Translations under genes and position numbers: made by a program
Notes under the pieces: generated by a model
The model's database searches: none
What the model saw: only the letters and a program-made list of their open reading frames with translations
What the model was told of the DNA's origin: nothing
Shown: positions 24,430 to 31,971 of the stretch, piece by piece
Numbering within the stretch: the first letter of the stretch is position 1
Layout: every line of letters starts with the position of its first letter
Assembly: GCF_020640915.1 (NCBI RefSeq)
Contig: NZ_JADWDC010000056.1
Location: forward strand, 1-32,148
Direction: 5' to 3'
Length of the DNA: 32,148 nucleotides
Source: Waterburya agarophytonicola KI4
Lineage (GTDB): Bacteria > Cyanobacteriota > Cyanobacteriia > Cyanobacteriales > Xenococcaceae

Positions 24430-25533
24430 TTAATTACTGGAGATTGCGGGTTGTTTAGTACTTACAGGTTTCTGCTTTCTAACAAATAGTTTTTGAACCG
24501 TCCCAACTAAGCCATCGGGGATAAATAGCACCACAATTAGTAGTAATACCCCCACTACCAACTGCCAGTCTTGGGTAACTCGTTCGGCAGAGTTTTGAAT
24601 TTGACCCAAGAGAATGGCTGCCACAAGGGGTCCGATTAAAGTTCCTCTGCCGCCAATAGCCACCCAGATAACTACTTGAGTTCCAAAAGCTACGGCTAGA
24701 TATACAGGAGAAATAAAGCGATTGAGAGGCACAAACAAACCTCCTGCAATACCAGCAATACCAGCAGAAAGCGTCCAGATAAAGATCTTGAAGCTGGCAA
24801 CGTCATAGCCTAAATAGGAAATACGTTTTTCGTTTTCTTTGATCGATCGCAGAATTAAACCAAAATTAGATTGAGTTAACCACCAGCTACCAACCAGGAC
24901 AAAAGTAGTAAACAAGAGAATTATCCAGTAAAGCCCATTGGGGGGAATATTGATGCCAAAAATACTCAGTTTGGAAACATCGGTGATACCGTTTGTACCC
25001 CCTGTATATGCCTGCTGACTAATAAAAAAGGTAGTCAAAGCCGAAGATATTGCCAGAGTAATAATCGTAATGTAAACACCACTCACCTTAGAACGAAAAA
25101 TAAACCAGCCAATTAGGTAGGCAAAAGCAGCAGGGACTAATACCATGGCGATCGCAGCTATGGGAAAATATTTTAAGGGTGCGATAAACCAGGGTAACTC
25201 CGTCAAGCCATTCCAAACCATAAAATCGGGTAAACTGCCCCCATAGGTATTGTTTTCGGCTGACAGATTTAGCTTGAGGTAATACGCCATGGCATAGCCC
25301 CCCAGAGTAAAGAATACTCCGTGGGCAAAACTTAGGATACCCGTGAAGCCCCAGACTAAATCTAAGGAAATAGCTAACGCACCAAATAACAATAGCTTGG
25401 ATAGTAGAGAAATCTGGAAACTGCCTACTACAAAGGGCAAGATTGCCATGACGAGAAAGCTAATCGCTGTAACAATTCCTAGTTTTGTTGGAGTTCGCGA
25501 TCGCGTTGCAATACCAATTGTTGATTGTGCCAT
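24430..25533 (-). CDS. urtC: Urea/short-chain amide ABC transporter permease UrtC
   Basis: The 367-residue permease belongs to the LivM/UrtC type, with about ten transmembrane segments and family sequences in LWGFTGILSFAHGVFFTLGG, FRSKVSGVYITIITLA, SIKENEKRISYLGYDV and WVAIGGRGTLIGP. It forms half of the plasma-membrane channel. It starts 48 bases after urtB and ends six bases before urtD. Confidence 0.93.
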   Translation of the reverse strand: MAQSTIGIATRSRTPTKLGIVTAISFLVMAILPFVVGSFQISLLSKLLLFGALAISLDLVWGFTGILSFAHGVFFTLGGYAMAYYLKLNLSAENNTYGGSLPDFMVWNGLTELPWFIAPLKYFPIAAIAMVLVPAAFAYLIGWFIFRSKVSGVYITIITLAISSALTTFFISQQAYTGGTNGITDVSKLSIFGINIPPNGLYWIILLFTTFVLVGSWWLTQSNFGLILRSIKENEKRISYLGYDVASFKIFIWTLSAGIAGIAGGLFVPLNRFISPVYLAVAFGTQVVIWVAIGGRGTLIGPLVAAILLGQIQNSAERVTQDWQLVVGVLLLIVVLFIPDGLVGTVQKLFVRKQKPVSTKQPAISSN

Positions 25534-25581
25534 TTTTTTAAAGGATAAGATTAAATTGTAGGGAAGAACGGCTATTCGCCT

Positions 25582-26547
25582 CTATCCGCGTTTTTGGATC
25601 GTAAATAAACCTTCTGGTTTGTAGCGGATGAGAATAATTACCGCAGCCAAGACAATTACCCTGGCGGTGGGATCGTTTAAGAGATAGGCAATACCCGAAC
25701 TAGACTCCCCAATCAAGAAAGCACCAGCTAGCACACCGACTAACTTATCTACGCCCCCCGTTACCACGGTCATCCAAGCATCGACTAAATAGTCTTGTCC
25801 CATAGGTGGAGAGACACTTTTGAGAGAGGAAATTACCGTTCCTGCAATTCCCGCCAGACCGCAACCATAAGCGAAGGTGAGCATATCAATTAAGCTTGTG
25901 TTAACTCCCAAACACTTAGCCATATCTCGGTTTTGGGTAACTGCCCGTACTTGACGACCGAGATCGGTTTTATTAAGCAGATAACCTGTCAAGACTAGTA
26001 AAGCGATCGCTATAGTTACGATAAATAGACGGTAATAAGAAATGGCGATCGCAGGAGAACCTTGAGCATCTTTTAAAAGAGTCAAATTACCAGATATATA
26101 AGGTGGAGATTTAACATACTTTAGTTGTGCAGTAAAAATAAGCTTAATTATTCCCTGCAAAACAATACTCAACCCCCAGGTAGCTAGCAAAGTTTCCAAA
26201 GGGCGACCATACAGTCGCCTAATAATAGTCAGTTCGACTAATGCGCCAATAGCAGCAGTAATCAAAAAGGAGAAAGGAATAGTCAGCAGCAGATCCATCC
26301 CAAAGGTGGACTGCATCCAAAAGGTGGCATAAGCCCCCAGCATGATGAATTCACCGTGGGCTAGGTTAATAATTCGCATTACCCCGAAGGTAATTGCCAA
26401 ACCTAAACCAGTTAGCAACAAAATACCAACAACACCAATCCCATTAATTAGTTGATTGCTCAAAGCTACTAAGCTAAAAGCTTGGGCTGTTTCTTCGGCT
26501 ACGGCTTCTTGGGCTAAGTAAAAAAACGAAAACAAATGTGCGTACAT
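25582..26547 (-). CDS. urtB: Urea/short-chain amide ABC transporter permease UrtB
   Basis: The 321-residue permease is of the LivH/UrtB type: GLGLAITFGVMRIINLAHGE, MLGAYATFWMQS, VRAVTQNRDMAKCLGVN and WMTVVTGGVDKLVGVLAG. About eight transmembrane segments are predicted. As I recall, many UrtB proteins are longer, with an N-terminal extension, while the FmdE permeases of amide transporters are near this length. Because a formamidase gene lies next to the operon, short-chain amides are a real alternative substrate. It is separated from urtA by about 200 bases that carry a repeat element. Confidence 0.9.
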   Translation of the reverse strand: MYAHLFSFFYLAQEAVAEETAQAFSLVALSNQLINGIGVVGILLLTGLGLAITFGVMRIINLAHGEFIMLGAYATFWMQSTFGMDLLLTIPFSFLITAAIGALVELTIIRRLYGRPLETLLATWGLSIVLQGIIKLIFTAQLKYVKSPPYISGNLTLLKDAQGSPAIAISYYRLFIVTIAIALLVLTGYLLNKTDLGRQVRAVTQNRDMAKCLGVNTSLIDMLTFAYGCGLAGIAGTVISSLKSVSPPMGQDYLVDAWMTVVTGGVDKLVGVLAGAFLIGESSSGIAYLLNDPTARVIVLAAVIILIRYKPEGLFTIQKRG

Positions 26548-26576
26548 TTTTTTTAGAATAAGGAAAATTGCTATTT

Positions 26577-26710
26577 GGTGGGCGATGCGCCCTAAAGGAT
26601 ACCGCTTTGCATAAAGCGAGTCCTAAAGGATACCGCTACCCATATGCTTTAGTCCAAAAGAACCTGTCAATAAACGCAAAACCAATCAATATTTTTGCCC
26701 ACCCTACATC
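26577..26710. repeat. Palindromic repeat element between urtA and urtB
   Basis: The stretch is bounded by GGTGGGC (26577-26583) and GCCCACC (26697-26703), the latter continuing CTACATC. Inside, CCTAAAGGATACCGCT occurs twice (26591-26606 and 26622-26637, 31-base pitch), and CGCTTTGCATAAAGCG (26603-26618) is a perfect hairpin. No gene is present. It resembles interspersed cyanobacterial repeats. As a stem-loop in the urtA-urtB transcript it could process or attenuate the message, leaving more of the binding protein. Confidence 0.65.
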
Positions 26711-26750
26711 TCAAACTATAAAATCTCAAACTACAAAACCATCAGCGATC

Positions 26751-28124
26751 TTAGGTTTTCTCTAAATACTTAACCTGCAAAGTTTTTCCTGTCTCTTTAA
26801 TTGGGCTTTCGCGAGTATCAGGGACAGGGCGGGTGCAGACTCGACCAGGATATAAAGTTTGACTCCAGGCGATGGGCTGTACTGCTGCGGGGGTAGCAAA
26901 GACAATTTCCGCCTGACCATCTTCTTGCCACTTCCCAATACGGGAATAAAGATAGGCGTGGTAATTATCGGGATCTACTTTAACTAGCCCTTGGGGTGCT
27001 TGAAATTCTTGTCCTCTGGTAGCTTCTCTGATAGTTTCAGTATTTAGTTCACCTCCCTCTTTGAGAACTTTTTGCATCGCTTGCGCCATAAAAAAGGTCT
27101 GAATATAGGCTGCTTCCATTACCCCGTTAGTAACACGACTATCACCAAACTTTGCTTTAAACTGCTCCACAAAAGCAGCATTTTCAGGAGTATCTACAGT
27201 CTGAAAATAATTAAAGCTAGTGTAATGTCCTGCGGCATACTCTGAACCCATCGCCTGAATTTCTTCTTCGGTGGTTGGATAAGCCATAATTGGCACTTTA
27301 TCTGATGTCAGTCCCGCATCTTTGTACTGACGGTAAAAAGCAGGTATACTATCCCCTACCAGATTACTCAGAACAAAGTCTGGCTTGGCTTGTTTAATTT
27401 TATTAATAATGGTGATGAATTCTGTCGTACCAAGAGGAGAATACTCATCTCCTACAACCTTTCCGCCGATTTTTTCTAGTTCGGCTTTAGCAATTCGGTT
27501 ACTTTCTTTAGGATAAATATAATCTGAACCAACGAAGAAACCTTTTGGTCCAAAATTCTCTTTACAATAGGGGATGGAATCAGTAATTTGTTGGTTGGGT
27601 GCAGCCCCCGTATAAAATACGTTTGAACTACATTCATTGCCTTCATAATAAACAGGATAATAAAGCAAAGAGTCCTTTTCTTCAAAGACTGGCAGTACAG
27701 ACTTACGGCTGGCAGAAGTATAACAGCCGAGAACGCAAACTACCTTGTCTTCATCAATCAGACGCTTAGACATCTGGTTGTATAAATCCCAGTCAGAGTT
27801 AGGATTGACTACTACCTTCTGAATTTTTCTACCGTTTATACCTTCCCCGTTACCTTCCCAGGGTCCAGTGTTGGTATTGATTTGTTCTAGGGCTAAGAAA
27901 GTAGCATCCTGTAAAGATTTTTCCACAATGGCGATCGACCCTGTAGTAGAATACATTACTCCCACCTTGATCGGGTTTTCCCCTAAATCTTCATCTCCCG
28001 TACTAGAAGTACCGCCACCAGTACAGGATGCTAAAATTCCCGAACCTACAGCTAAAGAACTATATTTAATAAATTTACGGCGACTAATTCCGTTAAGTAA
28101 AGTCGATTCGTACTTCTTGCTCAT
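26751..28124 (-). CDS. urtA: Urea/short-chain amide-binding lipoprotein UrtA
   Basis: The 457-residue protein has a twin-arginine motif (SRRKFIK, residues 14-20) and a lipobox ending in Cys34 (GILASC), so it should be exported by Tat and anchored by lipid. The mature part is a type I periplasmic binding fold of the UrtA/FmdD family: IKVGVMYSTTGSIAIVE, VLGCYTSASRKSVLPVF, LLYYPVYYEGNECSSNVFYT and GSDYIYPKESNRI. It captures urea or short amides and delivers them to UrtBC. It is the first gene of the operon and is preceded by an NtcA-type promoter at 28291-28332. Confidence 0.93.
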   Translation of the reverse strand: MSKKYESTLLNGISRRKFIKYSSLAVGSGILASCTGGGTSSTGDEDLGENPIKVGVMYSTTGSIAIVEKSLQDATFLALEQINTNTGPWEGNGEGINGRKIQKVVVNPNSDWDLYNQMSKRLIDEDKVVCVLGCYTSASRKSVLPVFEEKDSLLYYPVYYEGNECSSNVFYTGAAPNQQITDSIPYCKENFGPKGFFVGSDYIYPKESNRIAKAELEKIGGKVVGDEYSPLGTTEFITIINKIKQAKPDFVLSNLVGDSIPAFYRQYKDAGLTSDKVPIMAYPTTEEEIQAMGSEYAAGHYTSFNYFQTVDTPENAAFVEQFKAKFGDSRVTNGVMEAAYIQTFFMAQAMQKVLKEGGELNTETIREATRGQEFQAPQGLVKVDPDNYHAYLYSRIGKWQEDGQAEIVFATPAAVQPIAWSQTLYPGRVCTRPVPDTRESPIKETGKTLQVKYLEKT

Positions 28125-28290
28125 GAATTTATTTATGCTACTGAAAGGAAATTTTAAAAACCAAGAAATATATCAAAACTGTTAATGCTAACTAACTTAA
28201 AACATCCTCGAATTAAGCTAATTGATCTAACTAAATATTTAATTATTTCTCAGTCAAATTAACCTGAAAGTGGTTTATTGATCTTTTGGA

Positions 28291-28332
28291 AGCATAGACT
28301 TTTTTTTCTCTCTATTTTGTATTTTTAATTAC
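28291..28332 (-). promoter_or_regulatory. NtcA-activated promoter of urtA
   Basis: Read on the minus strand, GTA-N8-TAC (28332-28319) is followed by exactly 22 bases and then TATGCT (28296-28291), a TAnnnT -10. This is the canonical layout of NtcA-activated promoters in cyanobacteria. The predicted start is near 28284, which gives a leader of about 160 bases. Nitrogen control of urt genes by NtcA is known in cyanobacteria. Confidence 0.8.
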
Positions 28333-28537
28333 AATTGTTTTATTTTATTGTGGTTATTTTGAACATATAGACGTTTAATTACGTCTTCCTAATTAAAAAA
28401 GTTATCCGATCGGAAATCTTTTTTCTTTCAATATTCAACAACATGTAGTTTAAGTAGACAGCAGCTTATTGAATTTTTTTAAAATGCATCTTGGCATTTT
28501 AATCTCATATTCAAGCACTATTATGTACTTTCTTCTC

Positions 28538-28570
28538 TAGACGTTACTGCATTTGCGTCTACAGCAGTAA
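28538..28570. repeat. Two interlocking, mutually exclusive inverted repeats
   Basis: TAGACG (28538-28543) pairs with CGTCTA (28556-28561), and TTACTGC (28544-28550) pairs with GCAGTAA (28564-28570). The order is A-B-A'-B', so only one hairpin can form easily at a time. All pairs are perfect. The role is unknown. Confidence 0.6.
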
Positions 28571-28615
28571 ATCATGCTTATAGATATTTTAAATGTCATC
28601 AAACAAAGACAAACT

Positions 28616-28649
28616 CTACAAAATAAATTTTTTAAAATTTATTTTGTAG
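28616..28649. repeat. Perfect 34-bp AT-rich palindrome
   Basis: CTACAAAATAAATTTT (28616-28631) and its exact reverse complement (28634-28649) are separated by only two bases. The right arm ends in GTAG, so it overlaps the GTA of the box at 28646. It could be an operator, a cruciform site or an AT-rich hairpin. Confidence 0.85.
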
Positions 28650-28687
28650 CAAAAAATACATTTACTGTTTAGTAAATGTTCCACAAT
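28646..28687 (+). promoter_or_regulatory. Candidate NtcA-activated promoter of fmdA
   Basis: GTA (28646-28648), eight bases, TAC (28657-28659), then 22 bases and CACAAT (28682-28687). The spacing is exact, but the -10 has C instead of T at its first base. The start would be near 28694, with a leader of about 185 bases before fmdA. Confidence 0.55.
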
Positions 28688-28877
28688 ACTTGTTGGTGAA
28701 ATATTTTAGTCAGTTTTAATATAGTTGCACTCTCAACTAAACTCTTCAAACTTCTTTGAAAACTACAGTATTTTTAGAATTTAACAATAATAAATTTGCT
28801 GCATTTCTTCAGCTTAAAGAAGTTCGTATTTTGAAGTTTTTTTCATACATAATCTAATAGTAAAAAGCAGAATTATA

Positions 28878-30065
28878 ATGCCAGAGACTCTCTTCAAAGT
28901 TGACCTAACAAAACCAATGGAAAAACAGGATGTTCCTGGTCATAATCGGTGGCATCCTGATATTCCCGCAGTAGTTTCTGTTAAGCCTGGAGATGTGTTC
29001 CGCATCGAATGTAAAGATTGGACAGACGGACAGATTAGTAATAACGACGATCCTAGTGATATTGAAAAAGTCGATCTCAATATAGTCCATGTCTTGAGCG
29101 GTCCAATCCGTGTCGAGGGTGCTGAACCAGGAGATATTTTAGTTGTAGATATCTTAGATATTGGTGCTTTACCTGGGGACGAGTGGGGTTTTACAGGTAT
29201 CTTTTCTCGCGAGAATGGCGGAGGCTTTCTTACGGATCATTACCCTAAAGCAGCTAAAGCCTGTTGGGATATTCAGGGTATCTATACTAGTTCTCGTCAT
29301 ATTCCTGGGGTGAGGTTTGCAGGCATTACTCATCCTGGATTGATCGGTTGCGCCCCATCGATGGAACTATTGCAAACATGGAATAAACGAGAGCGGGCAT
29401 TGGTAGAGAAAGGTGGCCCACCTTGGAAACCAGCCATACCAGATTTAGCAGCTTTGCCAAATCCAGAACAGGCAGTATTGGGAACTCTTGCTGGTTCGGA
29501 ATTCGATCGTGTGGCGGCAGAAGCAGCCCGTACTGTACCCCCAAGGGAACATGGTGGTAACTGTGATATCAAAAATTTATCAAAAGGTTCAAAAATATAC
29601 TTCCCTGTGTATGTAGATGGGGCAAACCTATCCATGGGAGATATTCACTTTTCTCAAGGAGATGGAGAAATTTCTTTCTGCGGTGCGATCGAAATGTCGG
29701 GATATATTGACCTCCACGTTGAGATTATCAAAGGAGGCGTTGAGAAGTATGCGATGGTTAACCCCATCTTTAAACCAGGTCCAGTAGAACCCCATTATTC
29801 GGAATATTTGATCTTTGAAGGTATTTCCGTTGATGAATTTAGTGGCGAGCAATATTACCTCGATGCCCACGTTTCCTATCGTAATGCTTGCCTGAACGCG
29901 ATTAACTATCTTAAGACATTTGGCTTTACGGGGGAACAAGCCTATCTATTACTTAGTTGCGCTCCTGTTGAGGGTAGAATCAGCGGGATTGTTGATGTGC
30001 CAAATGCTTGCTGTACTCTAGCTTTGCCTACGGCAATTTTTGAGAAGGACATAGTTCCAACATAA
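28878..30065 (+). CDS. fmdA: Formamidase (acetamidase/formamidase family)
   Basis: The 395-residue cytoplasmic enzyme matches FmdA over its whole length: VPGHNRWHPDIPAVVSVKPG near the start, VEGAEPGDILVVDILDI, HPGLIGCAPS, PPREHGGNCDIKNLSKGS, and the signature MGDIHFSQGDGEISFCGAIE. It hydrolyses formamide to formate and ammonia. It is divergent from the urt-type transporter and shares a nitrogen-control region with it, so import and breakdown of amides are probably linked. The ATG at 28878 lacks a clear ribosome binding site. A zinc-ribbon fmdB gene follows. Confidence 0.93.
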   Translation: MPETLFKVDLTKPMEKQDVPGHNRWHPDIPAVVSVKPGDVFRIECKDWTDGQISNNDDPSDIEKVDLNIVHVLSGPIRVEGAEPGDILVVDILDIGALPGDEWGFTGIFSRENGGGFLTDHYPKAAKACWDIQGIYTSSRHIPGVRFAGITHPGLIGCAPSMELLQTWNKRERALVEKGGPPWKPAIPDLAALPNPEQAVLGTLAGSEFDRVAAEAARTVPPREHGGNCDIKNLSKGSKIYFPVYVDGANLSMGDIHFSQGDGEISFCGAIEMSGYIDLHVEIIKGGVEKYAMVNPIFKPGPVEPHYSEYLIFEGISVDEFSGEQYYLDAHVSYRNACLNAINYLKTFGFTGEQAYLLLSCAPVEGRISGIVDVPNACCTLALPTAIFEKDIVPT

Positions 30066-30073
30066 CGCAATAT

Positions 30074-30131
30074 GGTGGGCAATAGCAGTAGTTTATCGAT
30101 CGCATTTCCCCTAGGGAAAATATTGTCCACC
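30074..30131. repeat. Nested palindromic repeat after fmdA, possible terminator
   Basis: GGTGGGCAATA (30074-30084) and TATTGTCCACC (30121-30131) form an outer stem with one mismatch. TTTCCC (30105-30110) and GGGAAA (30114-30119) form an inner hairpin. The outer ends match those of the repeat between urtA and urtB. It lies nine bases after the fmdA stop and may end or process its transcript. Confidence 0.6.
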
Positions 30132-30150
30132 CTAAATCAATCCGTTGTTA

Positions 30151-30171
30151 ATTGTCCATTGTCCATTGTTC
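30151..30171 (+). repeat. Three tandem heptamers before fmdB
   Basis: ATTGTCC occurs twice, then ATTGTTC, in 30151-30171, ending 11 bases before the fmdB start. I recall heptamer runs of this kind as common in cyanobacterial intergenic DNA; they can change in copy number by slippage and so could shift the distance to the ribosome site. Confidence 0.8.
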
Positions 30172-30182
30172 ATTAAAAAAAG

Positions 30183-30473
30183 ATGCCCTTATACGAATAT
30201 CGCTGTAATCCTTGTGGAGAATTTGAAGCTTGGCGCACCATGGCGGAATCTAATGCACCGATAAATTGTCCTAATTGTAACCAAGCTGCCATTAAAATAT
30301 TTTCTGCACCTAATATTAATCTTAATTCAGGTAGTTTTGGCGCGATCGCGCGATCGCAATCTTCCGAACCAAGATTAGTCAAGCGAGAACAAAGAGAACC
30401 AGCTAAACCAAGATATCAAACTTCTACTAGCAATAGACCTTGGATGGTTTCTCACGCACCAGAAAGGCTTTAA
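30183..30473 (+). CDS. fmdB: FmdB-family zinc-ribbon protein
   Basis: The 96-residue protein starts MPLYEYRCNPCGEFEAW and has the second cysteine pair in INCPNCNQ, a FmdB-type zinc ribbon in residues 1-45. The rest is polar and probably disordered (SQSSEPRLVKREQREPAKP). FmdB proteins are named for a regulatory role next to formamidase genes, but their molecular job is unclear. Its place after fmdA fits that name. The two genes are separated by 117 bases of repeats, so they may not always be co-transcribed. Confidence 0.85.
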   Translation: MPLYEYRCNPCGEFEAWRTMAESNAPINCPNCNQAAIKIFSAPNINLNSGSFGAIARSQSSEPRLVKREQREPAKPRYQTSTSNRPWMVSHAPERL

Positions 30474-30546
30474 ATAATTGACAAATAACTGGATCGTATC
30501 AACCTATTTTAAGCTAAATTATCGCTGATGTTGCTTGCGACCTCAA

Positions 30547-30732
30547 TTATTGTCCAAATTCCATTCTCGCCTGTAGAACTATTTCAGCCGTTATTTCTTC
30601 TAATTCAGCAGCACGCGCCATTGTTTCTATTCTTTGACGTGCTTGAGGACGAGCAAAGAAAGGAATCATTCTTAACTTTGCTTGTGCTTGGGGTGTCCAA
30701 TATAGTTCGTCAGTTACATTGAAGTTTTTCAT
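30547..30732 (-). CDS. Stand-alone PCP_red (protochlorophyllide reductase small domain) protein
   Basis: The 61-residue product matches the small domain found at the C-terminus of the light-independent protochlorophyllide reductase B subunit: WTPQAQAKLRMIPFFARP, ARQRIETMARAAELEEITAEIV and ARMEFG. Cyanobacteria carry single-domain versions of it. The role of the free form is not known; an adaptor in chlorophyll synthesis is the usual guess. The gene is short but almost wholly domain, which supports it as real. It stands between fmdB (convergent) and the Tic20-like gene. Confidence 0.8.
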   Translation of the reverse strand: MKNFNVTDELYWTPQAQAKLRMIPFFARPQARQRIETMARAAELEEITAEIVLQARMEFGQ

Positions 30733-30879
30733 CGTTAATCTCTATATGTTTGATTGGTATACCTTGATTGTAAATTCGGATATCTCATCAAATTGAAAGC
30801 TCTTAGACAAAGTTAATATCAATTCAACGAGATTACCGAATCAAGATGAGAAGATCAACTCAAAATCAACTCAAAGTAG

Positions 30880-31356
30880 TTAGCGAATTTGAGAAGAAGC
30901 TGCCTCGGAAATAACGGGAAGTTCTCCATACTGTCCTTGAATAGAGCGGAAAATACAGTAGAAACAACCGACAACAGTACCCATAAAAATAGTATTGTTC
31001 AAGGTTTCGGTTATCAAGCTTTGCACCCCAAAAGCAGGAATTAAAATTCCCATAATCAAGCTAAACAATACTTGTAAGATGTTGATCAATATAGCTTGCA
31101 TACCATTGAAGCGTAAAAAATAACTGACGTTATCATTTCTGACTACCGCAAACCACAAACCAAAGAAAATAATCAAACTAGCAAAAGGCAAACTGTTAGT
31201 CAGCCCATAAATAGCCACTAAAGGGGAAAAGAATTGATACAGCCAAGGAAACTGGGTCAAAAGTGCTATTCCAAAAGGCAAAGAATAGACTAAAGGAAAT
31301 AAATATATTAACGCTCCAAAGCTACGATCTTTGCTATCTGTTTCAGGTTTGTTCAT
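30880..31356 (-). CDS. Tic20-like membrane protein
   Basis: The 158-residue protein has four transmembrane segments and the sequence pattern of cyanobacterial Tic20 relatives: ALIYLFPLVYSLPFG, FLRFNGMQAILINILQVL, and a fourth segment ending in CIFRSIQGQYGELP. In plastids Tic20 is a core part of the inner-envelope protein import channel. The role of the bacterial homologue is not settled. The ATG at 31356 starts a polar N-terminus of about 12 residues. It is divergent from ureE. Confidence 0.85.
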   Translation of the reverse strand: MNKPETDSKDRSFGALIYLFPLVYSLPFGIALLTQFPWLYQFFSPLVAIYGLTNSLPFASLIIFFGLWFAVVRNDNVSYFLRFNGMQAILINILQVLFSLIMGILIPAFGVQSLITETLNNTIFMGTVVGCFYCIFRSIQGQYGELPVISEAASSQIR

Positions 31357-31470
31357 AACTTAAATAATTATAGTTTTTAATAATTATGGTTTTTAATTAA
31401 TATTGTCTCTATTTTAGCCATTTTCTGGAGATGCCCGCGTAGAATTATATAATTTAGCTCTCGAACAATT

Positions 31471-31971
31471 ATGACTGAAATTGCCCAAATATATCTCGGA
31501 AATATTCATCATAATTCTCAGGTAGCTAAACAAGTCCTTAGAGAAGCTTGTTTGGAAGTTTCTTTGAACCAAAGCGATCGCGCTAAAGGCAGAATTCACG
31601 CTCATACTGATGAGGGTATTGCTGTTGGTATTATCAAAAGTCGCGATCGCCTTCTACAGTCTGGCGATGTATTTCAAACAGATTCAAAAAAGCTATTAAT
31701 AGTTCGCTTACAAGATATAGAATTACTAGTCCTAGACTTTTCTACCTTAGACAACAAGATCGCCCCCTCCAAATTAGTTTATCTCGGTCATGTTTTGGGC
31801 AATCATCATTACCCAGTCACCATACAGGATGGCAAAATATACGTGCAACTGACAACCGAGAGAAAAATCCTCGAACAAATTATCAACGATGTTAAAGTTC
31901 CAGGCTTACAGATCGAATACGCAATGCCAAATATAGCCCACAACATTGAGTTTACTTCTCATAACCACTAA
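31471..31971 (+). CDS. ureE: Urease accessory protein UreE
   Basis: The 166-residue protein matches UreE. An N-terminal beta domain (AKGRIHAHTDEGIAVGI, RLLQSGDVFQTDSKKLLIV) is followed by the metal-binding domain with LGHVLGNHHYPVTIQDGKIY, in which the histidines at the dimer interface bind nickel. The C-terminus ends in TSHNH, a short form of the His-rich tail of some UreE proteins. UreE delivers nickel to urease during assembly in the cytoplasm. No urease subunit gene is in this window; cyanobacterial urease genes are often scattered. Its closeness to the urea-type transporter supports urea as one real substrate. Confidence 0.9.
   Translation: MTEIAQIYLGNIHHNSQVAKQVLREACLEVSLNQSDRAKGRIHAHTDEGIAVGIIKSRDRLLQSGDVFQTDSKKLLIVRLQDIELLVLDFSTLDNKIAPSKLVYLGHVLGNHHYPVTIQDGKIYVQLTTERKILEQIINDVKVPGLQIEYAMPNIAHNIEFTSHNH

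Larger units (their letters stand above)
28125..28877. other. 753-bp divergent control region between urtA and fmdA
   Basis: This AT-rich stretch has no gene. It holds an NtcA-type promoter for urtA, a second GTA-N8-TAC box placed for fmdA, a 34-bp perfect palindrome and a pair of alternative inverted repeats, each listed separately. The last 200 bases before fmdA would be its leader; they contain short repeats of CTTC/GAAG type (for example TTCAAA/TTTGAA near 28745-28760) without a recognised riboswitch. Confidence 0.7.

Noticed and set aside
28646-28690. Other GTA...TAC pairs in the urtA-fmdA region, e.g. GTA at 28672 with TAC at 28687
   Set aside because: Their spacing is 12 or 7 bases, not the eight needed for NtcA; only the pairs at 28319 and 28646 fit.
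29330-29939. Several minus-strand frames of 70-103 codons
   Set aside because: They lie fully within fmdA, which matches its family along its whole length; they have no recognisable motifs.
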